Below are positions 9,079 to 17,496 of a stretch of 64,000 nt of DNA, piece after piece. Numbering within the stretch: position 1 is the first letter of the stretch; every line of letters begins with the position of its first letter. The stretch is from Flavobacteriales bacterium. Lineage in GTDB: Bacteria; Bacteroidota; Bacteroidia; Flavobacteriales_D; Crocinitomicaceae. Location: the NCBI GenBank assembly GCA_947497485.1, contig CANMHB010000006.1, forward strand, positions 1 to 64,000, in the 5' to 3' direction. A program made the position numbers and the translations under genes. The notes under the pieces were generated by a model, which made no database searches, had not been told where the DNA came from, and saw only the letters and a program-made list of their open reading frames with translations.

Positions 9079-9375
9079 GAGACAAATTTTTAACCTTTTT
9101 AAATCTTTAGATTACGAATAATTTCAACGAGAAATTAAATTTTACACAAATTACGGAATGTAACTATTTTCAAAAGCAACGGCATTAATTTCGTTTTAGA
9201 AAGTTGAATCGGAATTAGCAATTAGATGGATTACGATTCGTAATTCTTGCGAGTTGTTTGATTATGAAATTTGCTACTCAAATTTCCAAAAATGAAAACG
9301 CAACCCGCTTCGCAAGTCTGTTTTCAGAACAGAAAAGTTTTTCCGATTCGGCTTTCTTTTTAAAAACTTCGTCTC
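9079..9375 (+). ncRNA. Predicted retron msr-msd non-coding RNA
   Basis: The 447-nt gap 8930-9376 has no convincing ORF but is full of secondary structure, laid out as a retron RNA should be. The a1 segment (GAGACAAATTTTT, from 9079) pairs with a2 (AAAAACTTCGTCTC, ending 9375): five GC-containing pairs, then 2+4 pairs with two mismatches. The msr part (about 9094-9197) holds a 7-bp hairpin TAATTTC/GAAATTA (9119-9137) and TTAC/GTAA (9151-9163). The msd part (9198-9357) is one long hairpin. a2 ends one base before the reverse transcriptase ATG. A TTTCTTTG box at 9046-9053, with TTTG at 9028, is a weak promoter candidate. The branching G was not identified with certainty; the TTTAGATTACG stretch near 9108 is one option. 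Confidence 0.78.
9198..9357 (+). other. msd hairpin: 17-bp basal stem with internal arms
   Basis: AGAAAG (9198-9203), TT (9204-9205) and GAATCGGAA (9206-9214) pair without interruption with TTCCGATTC (9341-9349), GG (9350-9351) and CTTTCT (9352-9357); the two central pairs are G-U wobbles in RNA. Inside are CTTGCGA (9246-9252) with TCGCAAG (9310-9316), GTTG/CAAC, a tip hairpin GAAATTTG/CAAATTTC with a 5-nt loop (9266-9286), and TCTGTT/AACAGA (9317-9333). Such a structured block next to a2 is what a retron RT copies into msDNA. The pairing is seen directly; the msDNA role is inferred. Confidence 0.75.
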
Positions 9376-9376
9376 A

Positions 9377-10486
9377 ATGAAAATTTCAGAATTAAAATTA
9401 AATCCTCCGAAAGAAGAACTTACCAATTTCCTTTTGAATTTGGAATATGATATTCCGTTAAACGATGGTTTTTACAACGAATTGGTTTTATTCAAAAAAA
9501 ATAAAAGAAAACGCATTATCCATGAACCAATCGAATCTTTAAAGAAAGTTCAACGTGAATTGCTTGCAATTTTATATCAAGCCATTGAAAAGAATAAAAT
9601 TCTTAATCGAGAAAATTCATCGATTGACATGAATAAAATTAACCCAGGATTTATTCGAGGAGTAACCGCATATCGTCCTTCTTGTTCCGTCATCAGAAAC
9701 GCACATTTTCATAAAAATAAAGAGTTAATCATTAAACTAGATATCAACAATTTCTTTGGTTCTGTTTCTGAAAAACAAGTTAATGACGTTTGGAGAAATA
9801 TTTGGAGTCATACACCAAAACAGCTCGAAAATGGAAATCAAATGAATTATTCTGCTGACGAAATTCATAGACTTACAGTGAACTCAAATAAACTGGCAAC
9901 GTTGAATGATTCTCTACCTCAGGGTGCTCCAACCAGCGGATACATTGCGAATTGTGTTTTGGATGAGTTTGATAAACGTGTATTATTTTTCTGCTGTAAA
10001 AGAAATTTAAGTTATTCAAGGTATTCAGACGACATAACCATTTCAGGGTCAAAACGAACTTCAAAGGAAATTGCCGAAATCATCTCATTTGTTGCGAATC
10101 AATTAAAGAAATATGATTTTGAACTTCACCAACGAAAAATTAGAGTCCTTAAAAAACATAATCGTCAAATTGTAACAGGAATTGTCGTCAACGAAAAATT
10201 ATCAGTTCCTCGAAAACTAAAAAAAGCGCTGCGTCAGGAAGTTTACTTTCTTTTCAAATTCGCTGAAAACCATGTCAAAAGGCATCACAGCAATGTTCAA
10301 AAATACCTCAATCGTTTAAGTGGAAAAATTAATTGGGTTATACAGGTCGAAAAGGAGAATCGCGAATTTCTTTCGTATCGTTCAAGCTTAAAAAATCTAA
10401 ATTCCAATCTTCAGAATAAAAATTTCTCACTATATGATGCTTGTCGTATAACCTTAGAAAATCCTGAACTTTTTGTAATTGACTGA
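9377..10486 (+). CDS. Retron-type reverse transcriptase
   Basis: This 369-residue RT carries the motifs that separate retron RTs from other bacterial RTs: NAxxH (NAHFH, 108-112) before motif A, and VTG (266-268) in IVTGIVVNEKLSVPRK. Motif A is LDINNFFGSV (121-130), motif B is PQGAPTSGYI (181-190), and the catalytic box is RYSDDI with Asp218-Asp219 (YSDD rather than the more usual YADD). RRI-like RKRIIHEPI lies at 44-52. It would prime from a branching guanosine in the upstream RNA and copy the msd region, giving an RNA-DNA hybrid. No extra enzymatic domain is fused to either end, and the next plus-strand gene starts 99 nt downstream with its own leader. Retrons usually act as anti-phage systems with an effector; none is evident here. 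Confidence 0.93.
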   Translation: MKISELKLNPPKEELTNFLLNLEYDIPLNDGFYNELVLFKKNKRKRIIHEPIESLKKVQRELLAILYQAIEKNKILNRENSSIDMNKINPGFIRGVTAYRPSCSVIRNAHFHKNKELIIKLDINNFFGSVSEKQVNDVWRNIWSHTPKQLENGNQMNYSADEIHRLTVNSNKLATLNDSLPQGAPTSGYIANCVLDEFDKRVLFFCCKRNLSYSRYSDDITISGSKRTSKEIAEIISFVANQLKKYDFELHQRKIRVLKKHNRQIVTGIVVNEKLSVPRKLKKALRQEVYFLFKFAENHVKRHHSNVQKYLNRLSGKINWVIQVEKENREFLSYRSSLKNLNSNLQNKNFSLYDACRITLENPELFVID

Positions 10487-10585
10487 TTTCGAAATTGAAA
10501 GATTTTCAAAAAAAATCAAATCATTAAAGGCAACCAAATTTTTAATTTGAAGTCTTTGGTTTAAATCACCTTAAACTTTAAAGCC

Positions 10586-12052
10586 ATGAAAACATTATTT
10601 TCGCTTTTTGCACTTTCAGTAAGTGTAGCTTTTGGACAACAAATCACAGTTACCAAAGCTGAATATCAAAATTTAAAGCAATCTGGACTTATTAACCCAA
10701 ATGCCCAATATTCGTTTTCAGACCAGGCTTTTCCTTCCAATATTAAATACGTTGGATCCGCTGAAAAAAATGGATTATGTGATTGCATGGTTCCATTGGA
10801 TTCAACGTTTACATTAGCAATGCTTCCGAATGACGACGAATCATCTGAGTTAATAAATTTACCTTTTACGTTCGATTTTTATGGAAATCAGTATAACGCA
10901 CTTTATATCAATAATAATGGAAATATTTCTTTTGTAAGTCCTTATATAACTTGGACTTCCAATTCATTTCCGGATTCAACATATAATATGATTGCTCCAT
11001 TTTGGGGAGATGTTGATACAAGAGGAGGAATGGATAGCTTGGGTAACTTCATCGGAAATGGAGGAGGCGTTTGGTATAAAATTACTCCAAGTGCATTGAT
11101 TGTTAATTGGAATCAAGTGGGTTATTTTAATATGCACTCAGATTTAGTTTCAACATTTCAATTAATCATCTCTAATGGTGCTGATTCATTAATATCTGCA
11201 GGTGGAAATGTTTCATTTTGTTACCAAGACATGCAATGGACAACCGGCGACGCATCTGGCGGATTTGGTGGATTCGGAGGTTCGCCCTCAACCGTTGGAG
11301 TAAATATTGGAAATGGCGTGGATTTCTTCCAAGTTGGCCAATTTGATCAAACTGGAACAAATTTCGATGGACCTGTAAACAACAATGATGGTATCGATTT
11401 TCTAGATGGACAGGAAATCTATTTTAATGTTGCAGGGATCAACCCTTCCAATACTCCTCCCCTTCTCGTTAGCAGCGCAATTTGTGACACAATTGATGTT
11501 TACACCGGAGATACATTACAAAAAAGTATCAACGCTGTTGAATTTTCCATCGGTGTAATGACTCCAGAAGTTGATCAAACAATAACAATGGAATTTAATT
11601 CAAATGCACCTGAAAATGCTTTCTCATTCCAAATAAACAATCTTGGAAATCAATTTTACAACATCAATGCGTCTTTTGATGCAACTGGTGTTGCTCCAGG
11701 AATTTATATAGTTAACCTTACAGCGAGAGACAATGGAACTCCAGTTGGAATTACAACTAAACAATTTATTTTCAATGTAAAATACGATGCGTCTTTAGGC
11801 TCTAATGAATTAGCTTCAAATGATGTGGAAATATACCCGAATCCGACTAATGACAAAGTTAATTTTGTTTTGAAAAATCAAAATATTGCAGACCAAATCG
11901 TTATTCAAGATCTTTCTGGTAAAATAATGATTACACAACATATTGGAAATGATCCACAAATAGATTTAAGTGAATTATCAAATGGAATTTATTTGATAAC
12001 CTTCTATTCAAATAATCAAGTTGTTGCGGTTGATCGTGTGATCAAAGAATAA
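10586..12052 (+). CDS. Secreted nidogen-like protein with T9SS sorting domain
   Basis: The 488-residue product begins with a signal peptide (cleavage near VAFGQ, about 18). Residues about 70-285 resemble a nidogen-like (NIDO) domain: LPFTFDFYGNQYNALYINN, NMIAPFWGDVDTRGG, VWYKITPSALIVNWNQ and a Gly-rich SPSTVGVNIGNG segment. A cadherin/Ig-like domain follows at about 300-400, then a T9SS type A sorting domain (VEIYPNPTNDKVNF, LSELSNGIYLITF, ending VIKE). The protein should be exported by T9SS and anchored on the surface or released. Its ligand is unknown. It follows the retron RT by 99 nt but looks like an ordinary surface protein. Confidence 0.87.
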   Translation: MKTLFSLFALSVSVAFGQQITVTKAEYQNLKQSGLINPNAQYSFSDQAFPSNIKYVGSAEKNGLCDCMVPLDSTFTLAMLPNDDESSELINLPFTFDFYGNQYNALYINNNGNISFVSPYITWTSNSFPDSTYNMIAPFWGDVDTRGGMDSLGNFIGNGGGVWYKITPSALIVNWNQVGYFNMHSDLVSTFQLIISNGADSLISAGGNVSFCYQDMQWTTGDASGGFGGFGGSPSTVGVNIGNGVDFFQVGQFDQTGTNFDGPVNNNDGIDFLDGQEIYFNVAGINPSNTPPLLVSSAICDTIDVYTGDTLQKSINAVEFSIGVMTPEVDQTITMEFNSNAPENAFSFQINNLGNQFYNINASFDATGVAPGIYIVNLTARDNGTPVGITTKQFIFNVKYDASLGSNELASNDVEIYPNPTNDKVNFVLKNQNIADQIVIQDLSGKIMITQHIGNDPQIDLSELSNGIYLITFYSNNQVVAVDRVIKE

Positions 12053-12075
12053 ACTCTTAATTATTAATCTAAATT

Positions 12076-12106
12076 AAAGTGCATCATTTTCGGTGAACTT
12101 TTTTTA
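12076..12106 (+). terminator. Intrinsic terminator between convergent genes
   Basis: AAAGT-G-CATC (12076-12085) pairs with GGTG-A-ACTTT (12092-12101): nine pairs including one wobble, one mismatch and a 6-nt ATTTTC loop. It is followed by a T tract to 12106. It should end the nidogen-like gene transcript and may also slow the convergent SDR transcript. Confidence 0.65.
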
Positions 12107-12123
12107 TTCTAAAAAATGAACTT

Positions 12124-12924
12124 TTACGTTGCGGATTGTTTCTTGATTATCTTCCAAAAAAGAGCTGGAAAGTAACGTTTAATTCGAACAGCCCAAATCT
12201 CTTTATTTCCGATTAGAACTTCCCGTTTCTTTGACTGGAGGGCATGCAACATTTGTTTTACACAGACGGCAACAGGCATTCCCGTTTCCTGATTGTGATC
12301 CATAATTCCATGTTTATTTCCTTCTGCATTTATTGCATTGGTAGAAATGGGCGTATTGATTTTTCCTGGACAGACAATCGTTACAGAAATCCCATTGTGT
12401 TCTTCTTCCAATGCCAAGCTTTCATAGTAACCATGAAGTGCATGTTTGGCTGCACTGTAAGCTGATCTCAAGTAGAATCCGAATTTCCCTGCGACACTAC
12501 TTATCACTAATATTTGCCCAGATTTCTGCATTTGCATAAAGGGCAATACAGCTTTCGTCAATGCAATATTTCCAAAGAAATCAACTTCCATGATTTTGCG
12601 GTTAACCTCCATCGAAGAATCGCTAGCATTTGCTCGTTGACTGATTCCTCCGTTATTTATTAGAATATCAATTCTACCAAATTCATCAAAAACCTTCTTT
12701 GCCAATTCATCAAAATTAGATGAATCCTCTAAATCTAAAGGAACAATTAAATGTTTTTTATGATTGCTAAGATTTTCTCTGAGCATTTGAAGCTTTTCTT
12801 TGTTTCTTGATGACAAAATTAAATGTGCTCCTTGCGGTGCCAGTTGTTGTGCTAATTCCTCGCCTATTCCGGAGGATGCTCCCGTAATCCAAACAACTTT
12901 GTTAGAAAAATAGGTGTTCGACAT
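12124..12924 (-). CDS. SDR family NAD(P)-dependent oxidoreductase
   Basis: This classical short-chain dehydrogenase/reductase (266 aa) shows the [10 protein letters not shown] nucleotide-binding loop, NNGG, ISSVAG with the catalytic Ser, and YSAAKHA with the catalytic Tyr and Lys. The C-terminal [15 protein letters not shown] resembles the DHRS7/YqjQ-like subgroup. The substrate cannot be told from sequence. The ATG at 12924 is preferred over a TTG four codons upstream, because [15 protein letters not shown] gives the normal short N terminus. It is divergent from gmhA. Confidence 0.9.
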   Translation of the reverse strand: MSNTYFSNKVVWITGASSGIGEELAQQLAPQGAHLILSSRNKEKLQMLRENLSNHKKHLIVPLDLEDSSNFDELAKKVFDEFGRIDILINNGGISQRANASDSSMEVNRKIMEVDFFGNIALTKAVLPFMQMQKSGQILVISSVAGKFGFYLRSAYSAAKHALHGYYESLALEEEHNGISVTIVCPGKINTPISTNAINAEGNKHGIMDHNQETGMPVAVCVKQMLHALQSKKREVLIGNKEIWAVRIKRYFPALFWKIIKKQSAT

Positions 12925-13006
12925 AATGAATTTCAAATATACGAAAGTTAGAGAGAATTACTCAGTTGAAGAGTTTTTAAGTAAATTTGATTTACGAAGA
13001 GAATAT

Positions 13007-13585
13007 ATGAATTTAAAAGAGCAAATTGAAAATCAATTTTCAGAGGCATCAACCGTTTTGAAAGCATTTCAAACAGAAGAAAACTATCTTAAAATTGAGC
13101 AAGCTGTTCACTACATGGCCTTAGCATTAAGACATGGGAATAAAATCATTAGTTGCGGAAACGGAGGGTCGATGTGCGATGCGATGCACTTTGCAGAAGA
13201 ATTAAGTGGTCGTTTTCGTGATAATCGACAAAGCTTGGCAGCTGTTTCAATTTCTGATCCTTCACATATTTCATGTGTGGCAAATGATTTTGGCTATCAG
13301 TTTGTTTTCTCGCGCTATCTCGAGGCTCTAGGTAAAGAAGGTGACGTGCTTTTGGGTATTTCTACTTCCGGAAATTCGGAAAATGTTATCCTAGCTGTCG
13401 AAAAAGCAAAAGAACTTGGGATAAAGACGATTGTATTAACAGGTAAGGATGGTGGAAAATTAGCCGATTTAGCTGATTTAGAAATTAGAGCGCCTCATTC
13501 AAAGTACGCGGATCGCGCCCAAGAAATTCATATTAAAATCATTCACAATTTAATACTAGGAATTGAACAAACACTTAAACTTTAG
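13007..13585 (+). CDS. gmhA: Sedoheptulose 7-phosphate isomerase
   Basis: GmhA converts sedoheptulose 7-phosphate to D-glycero-D-manno-heptose 7-phosphate, the first step towards ADP-heptose for the lipopolysaccharide core. The 192-residue product matches the length of E. coli GmhA and keeps its landmarks: [20 protein letters not shown] (SIS domain), [31 protein letters not shown] and [13 protein letters not shown] with the metal-binding Glu and His. An in-frame GTG start 93 nt upstream would add a 31-residue tail not found in the family, so the ATG at 13007 was chosen. No other heptose gene is adjacent. Confidence 0.93.
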   Translation: MNLKEQIENQFSEASTVLKAFQTEENYLKIEQAVHYMALALRHGNKIISCGNGGSMCDAMHFAEELSGRFRDNRQSLAAVSISDPSHISCVANDFGYQFVFSRYLEALGKEGDVLLGISTSGNSENVILAVEKAKELGIKTIVLTGKDGGKLADLADLEIRAPHSKYADRAQEIHIKIIHNLILGIEQTLKL

Positions 13586-13599
13586 TAAAATTAAATGCC

Positions 13600-13752
13600 A
13601 TGAATATTTTTAGAGTTATACTAGCCATTGTTTTTCCGCCATTAGCAGTAGTAGACAAAGGTTGTGGTTCATTTTTAATTGTCTTTATCCTGACCTGTCT
13701 CGGATGGATACCCGGCGTGCTGGGTGCTTTGATAATTATGAATAAAGATTAA
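13600..13752 (+). CDS. YqaE/Pmp3 family small membrane protein
   Basis: This 50-residue gene lies 14 nt after gmhA. It encodes two hydrophobic helices with the Pmp3 signature: an N-terminal VILAIVFPPLAVV segment, then KGCGSF, and a second helix ending LGWIPGVLGALIIM. The family (proteolipid membrane potential modulator, PF01679) occurs in bacteria, fungi and plants and is linked to salt and low-temperature stress and to membrane potential. It may be cotranscribed with gmhA. The exact role here is not known. Confidence 0.85.
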   Translation: MNIFRVILAIVFPPLAVVDKGCGSFLIVFILTCLGWIPGVLGALIIMNKD

Positions 13753-13834
13753 GCGGAATTAAATAATAATTACGGATTCATTTTTATAAAATAATAATTA
13801 AAAGAAATCAATTTAAATAATACTGAATCATTCA

Positions 13835-14767
13835 ATGAAATTTGAAAATATCCAACAAAACTTAAATAAAATAAGTGCTTTCGTAATCATTCTCAGTGCT
13901 TTTCTTATTGGTATCGAGACATCTTTTCGTGATGAAGAAAATTTAAAGGTTATATTCAGAATTACAGACATCTTAATTTTTATTTACTTTTCATTAGAAA
14001 TCATTTTCAGGATATTTAGTTCAAAATCCTCAGTTTCTGATTTTTTTAAAACAATCATCTCTAAGGTGAAAGTTGAAAGTAATGTAGTTGAGAAAGAGAA
14101 AGAAAATGATATAATAGAAGAATGGCTTTGGATTGCTTTTGATTTTTCATTGGTTGTTCTAAGTTTGTTGTCTTTTCTTAGGCATTTTCTAGAACATCCA
14201 CAACTAGTCTTAATTCTTAGATTATTTGGCGTTTTTAGAATTTTTCGTGTTTTTGAACTAAATGATACCTTGAAAAGAATTGAAAGAAAAATAATTTCTG
14301 TAATACCAACAATCTTAACATTTTTCTTTTTGATAGCTTTAATGATTTACACCTATTCAATTGTTGGGATGCACTTATATAATTATGAAAAATTTCAATA
14401 CATTGACTTCAGTAATTTATATTCTTCGATGACCTCATTGTTCATCCTAATGACAAATGGTTGGTCTAATGTTCTATTCGAGCTTCGTCAAGTTGATCAT
14501 GTCGCTATTTTAGTAACGGATGTGTATGTTATTTCTTTTTTCATATTTTCCGTACTTATAACATTGAATGTTTTCCTTGCTGTTATGACCTCTCAAATTG
14601 AAGAGAAACTGACAGATGATTTAAAAAAAATGAAAGAATCTGATGAGGAGATTAAATCAGAAATAATCAAGCTGGATCAAATCGATAAAATTGAAAATGA
14701 GGTTATTTTAGAGAAAATGAATCAAATTCTGAAGGAAATAGAACAGCTTAAATCAAAAAAAGAGTAG
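13835..14767 (+). CDS. Six-TM voltage-gated-type ion channel
   Basis: The 310-residue protein has the layout of a single-subunit voltage-gated cation channel: S1 about 12-28, S2 40-60, S3 97-116, an S4-like LRLFGVFRIFRVF (129-141), S5 157-180, a pore loop with LMTNGWSNV (205-213), S6 229-251, and a charged C-terminal coiled coil (255-310) that would support tetramers. S4 carries only three or four Arg residues, and the filter TNGW differs from the LESW of NaChBac-type sodium channels, so ion selectivity is open. It stands alone, with its own short AT-rich leader. Confidence 0.82.
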   Translation: MKFENIQQNLNKISAFVIILSAFLIGIETSFRDEENLKVIFRITDILIFIYFSLEIIFRIFSSKSSVSDFFKTIISKVKVESNVVEKEKENDIIEEWLWIAFDFSLVVLSLLSFLRHFLEHPQLVLILRLFGVFRIFRVFELNDTLKRIERKIISVIPTILTFFFLIALMIYTYSIVGMHLYNYEKFQYIDFSNLYSSMTSLFILMTNGWSNVLFELRQVDHVAILVTDVYVISFFIFSVLITLNVFLAVMTSQIEEKLTDDLKKMKESDEEIKSEIIKLDQIDKIENEVILEKMNQILKEIEQLKSKKE

Positions 14768-14846
14768 TTTCTAAAATAATTATTTATTTGCATTGGTGAA
14801 TACAATCACTTATTAAAGTATTTAATACTGAACTTTTAAAATCAAA

Positions 14847-15482
14847 TCAAAAATTAATTTTATCAATTATTTTAACTCTTGATTTGTGCACATATCCTTT
14901 CAAAGAAACACCTTCATAAACGAAATTAACTTTTAGCCAACTTGGATCATTTGTAGTAAAAAAGTAAAATGCCTCGATATCAATTTCAGAAGGTTCAATT
15001 TTACCCGTAATTTTTGATTTTGTATTCATTTCACTTCTAACATTTACATAGCCATCTGGATCTACGATTTCACCAACAACTGGAATTACTAAGTTTCGTG
15101 GCTTGACAATCGCACCTGATAGGTTGAGGTTTGTAACAACCCAACCCTGACATGCGAAATCAAACACACCTTCATTACAAAGATGAACGATATATATAAA
15201 TTCAATATCAAGTTCAGATCCAATATAGTTCTCCATCGAATCAATAGGAATACCTTTATAGATGTTACTTGTTAAAACAAAATCATTCATACTCAAATTG
15301 AAATCCTCTCCAGAATCAGAATTTGTAAATAAAAATCCTCCTATTTGAGAATCATTATCAATTCCATTTAATCTTAGTGTCATTTTTTTCGTGTCTCCAA
15401 TTTTTTGACAATTAGCAAAAAAATTGTTTATTAAAAAAATCACAAAAAATATATTCAAATAATTAACTCTAATTTTCATCAT
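14847..15482 (-). CDS. Secreted or lipoprotein-type protein with bacterial SH3 domain
   Basis: The product (212 aa from the MM start; either ATG at 15482 or 15479 is possible) begins with a hydrophobic signal segment ending FFANCQK, which may be a lipoprotein box with a lipidated Cys. The middle part is unrecognised. Residues about 140-210 form a bacterial SH3-like domain (DGYVNVRSEMNTKSKITGKI, SWLKVNF, LKGYVHKSRV), usually a cell-wall or ligand-binding module. A longer in-frame reading from 15563 would put 27 extra residues before the signal segment and is unlikely. It is last in a same-strand block of uncharacterised genes. Confidence 0.7.
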   Translation of the reverse strand: MMKIRVNYLNIFFVIFLINNFFANCQKIGDTKKMTLRLNGIDNDSQIGGFLFTNSDSGEDFNLSMNDFVLTSNIYKGIPIDSMENYIGSELDIEFIYIVHLCNEGVFDFACQGWVVTNLNLSGAIVKPRNLVIPVVGEIVDPDGYVNVRSEMNTKSKITGKIEPSEIDIEAFYFFTTNDPSWLKVNFVYEGVSLKGYVHKSRVKIIDKINF

Positions 15483-15629
15483 TTCTATTTTGAATTGGAA
15501 TAAAGATAAAATGAAATTAACTATTTTATTTAGAAATAGATTGAAATAATTGAGTGGTTTCAAAAATTAGAAATATGAATAAATTATTTTTTTACTAAAA
15601 CCAGATTTTAATTATCTTTTTGTATTTGT

Positions 15630-17432
15630 CTAACTCAAACCATTTTCTTTCGCCCAAATTTTAATGATTCGATCTTCAAAAGGTTTGCAAAATCTGTTTC
15701 GTTTTCCTTTTTTCTGAACTATTCTATTATTATTTATTTCGATTGTAATTAAATTAATTTCTTTCGGAACTTCTGAATCAATCAATTTACGAAGAGAAAA
15801 AATAAATGATCCAAATTTCATACATTTATTTGTGTAGGATCCAACGCAATGAGAAAGAGCATTACCTTCGAACATCAACTCTCTATTTGATTTCAATTGT
15901 TTAATTATAAATTTTTTATCATTTTCTTCGTACTTAAAAGGTGATATTGAAGAGTAAGGTAGCTTTATGAGTGGGAAAGTTTTACCATATCGTGTGTTTT
16001 CCATTGCCAGATGCCAACGATTTGATTCCTCAATCAAATTTGAGATTTTCTTACTTTTAAAATTGATAGCGCGTTGCAATGTGAACACCTGATTATCAAT
16101 ATAATCCATAATTTCGGATATGTGCTCATTTGATCTAAGTCCATTTTTATACAATTGTATCATAACTTTCACCCAAAACTCCGTATTTCCTGTTGTTTGA
16201 ATATAATGTAATACCGTATTAGTGTAATTAAGATCTTTCAGTTCAAACATAAACGCACTCCAAATTAATCCATTTGTTACCGATAAATTATTGATGGATT
16301 GATTCCACTCATCAGCATACAGATTGTTTTGAAATTCACCTCTCCAATCATTCGAAACAGTATTAAATTTGTGAATTATTTTTTTATTCAAATCAAAAGG
16401 TAGGTTATTCGAATAAAAAAGATTTTTTCCTTGAACAACATTTTTGAACCACTCTAATTCGAGGTAACTCAATCTACTTTCATTAAAATTTCGAATAAAG
16501 AAATAGGATATTCCATAATTACTTAGCAATTTTTCAATTATCTCTTTTCGGAAAGTTTTAAATCGAAGCGCATTTGAATCAGCTAAAAAAGTAAAATCAA
16601 TCGGATCAATTTTATCGTATATATGCCTATTGCAATTATAAATAAAAAACAATTTTTCCCAATCTATAGTGGAAAAATCAGCTAGACTCTTATTAGGTAA
16701 TTTTATTAAGTAAAGCTCAAGAAATTCAAAAAATTTTGAGTCATAGACGAAAGGAGCCCTTTCTTTTTTGATAAACTGGATGAAAAACCTTTCATATACT
16801 TCTGCATCCAAATTAAATTTCTTAATAATTGAAAATAAGTTTTCAAGCGTTTTCGTGTTTTTTAAGTCCTGATTGGTGAGAACAAAACCCAAAATGTTTG
16901 CCCCTATTCTATAATGGACTAGCGCCTTTGAAATTGAATCTTGACAATGATTTAAAATAAAACCAAAGAAAATATTGAATTTGTCGTAATTTTCAGATGT
17001 GAATATTTGTTTGGCAATTTTACAAAATGTATTCAGTAGATTCTGTTTCGATTTAAAAGTTTCTCGAGGTCCTAGAATTAAAAAATAAACAAATTGCCCC
17101 CAAAATCCTGCCTCCTGTGCAAAAGGTTTCTTTCCTAATTTCAAAATGCAATAACGCAAACACGAGAAAACCTCTTTATTTTTTATGAATTTACGAAACA
17201 AGCAAAGGGTATCAGCAATATTTAAAAGAGGAAGATTTGTTTGTTCGTAAATTGCTTGAAGCTCTATGAAAAATGATGTTTCGTATTGCCTATTTTCCTG
17301 CTTTATCAACGCAGAAATTCCCGATCTATAGTTGTGTATGCGCGATTCATCAGCACTTAATAGTCTATTTCCCGGATTCCCACTATTCAGAATTTCCCCA
17401 TTTAAATTGAGGAATATCTCCTTTAAAGTCAT
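15630..17432 (-). CDS. PcfJ-like domain protein of unknown function
   Basis: The first about 500 residues of this 600-residue protein are Leu/Phe-rich, probably helical and unrecognised. The C-terminal about 82 residues match the PcfJ-like family: EGNALSHCVGSY (His528, Cys529), GSFIFSLR, then ITIEINNNRIVQKKGKRNR and a final helix. PcfJ was named from an enterococcal conjugative plasmid; its biochemical role is unsettled, and related proteins occur on mobile elements. No signal peptide or membrane helix is evident. The protein two genes upstream has a related Cys-centred motif. Base composition is AT-rich like its neighbours. Confidence 0.7.
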   Translation of the reverse strand: MTLKEIFLNLNGEILNSGNPGNRLLSADESRIHNYRSGISALIKQENRQYETSFFIELQAIYEQTNLPLLNIADTLCLFRKFIKNKEVFSCLRYCILKLGKKPFAQEAGFWGQFVYFLILGPRETFKSKQNLLNTFCKIAKQIFTSENYDKFNIFFGFILNHCQDSISKALVHYRIGANILGFVLTNQDLKNTKTLENLFSIIKKFNLDAEVYERFFIQFIKKERAPFVYDSKFFEFLELYLIKLPNKSLADFSTIDWEKLFFIYNCNRHIYDKIDPIDFTFLADSNALRFKTFRKEIIEKLLSNYGISYFFIRNFNESRLSYLELEWFKNVVQGKNLFYSNNLPFDLNKKIIHKFNTVSNDWRGEFQNNLYADEWNQSINNLSVTNGLIWSAFMFELKDLNYTNTVLHYIQTTGNTEFWVKVMIQLYKNGLRSNEHISEIMDYIDNQVFTLQRAINFKSKKISNLIEESNRWHLAMENTRYGKTFPLIKLPYSSISPFKYEENDKKFIIKQLKSNRELMFEGNALSHCVGSYTNKCMKFGSFIFSLRKLIDSEVPKEINLITIEINNNRIVQKKGKRNRFCKPFEDRIIKIWAKENGLS

Positions 17433-17496
17433 AAAATGTAAAACGAAATTTAATTTAAAACCAAAATGTTATTGTAAGAAATTTTGAAATCAATTT

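Noticed and set aside
9377-10486. Reverse transcriptase as group II intron maturase or diversity-generating retroelement RT
   Set aside because: There is no maturase or endonuclease domain and no intron ends; motif B is QGAPTSG rather than the SQ form of DGR enzymes, while NAxxH and VTG are retron-specific.
10586-12052. Nidogen-like T9SS protein as the retron effector
   Set aside because: It has a signal peptide and sorting domain for export; retron effectors act inside the cell.
12914-13006. N-terminal extension of gmhA from an upstream GTG
   Set aside because: It would add 31 residues absent from the family and overlap the divergent SDR gene start.
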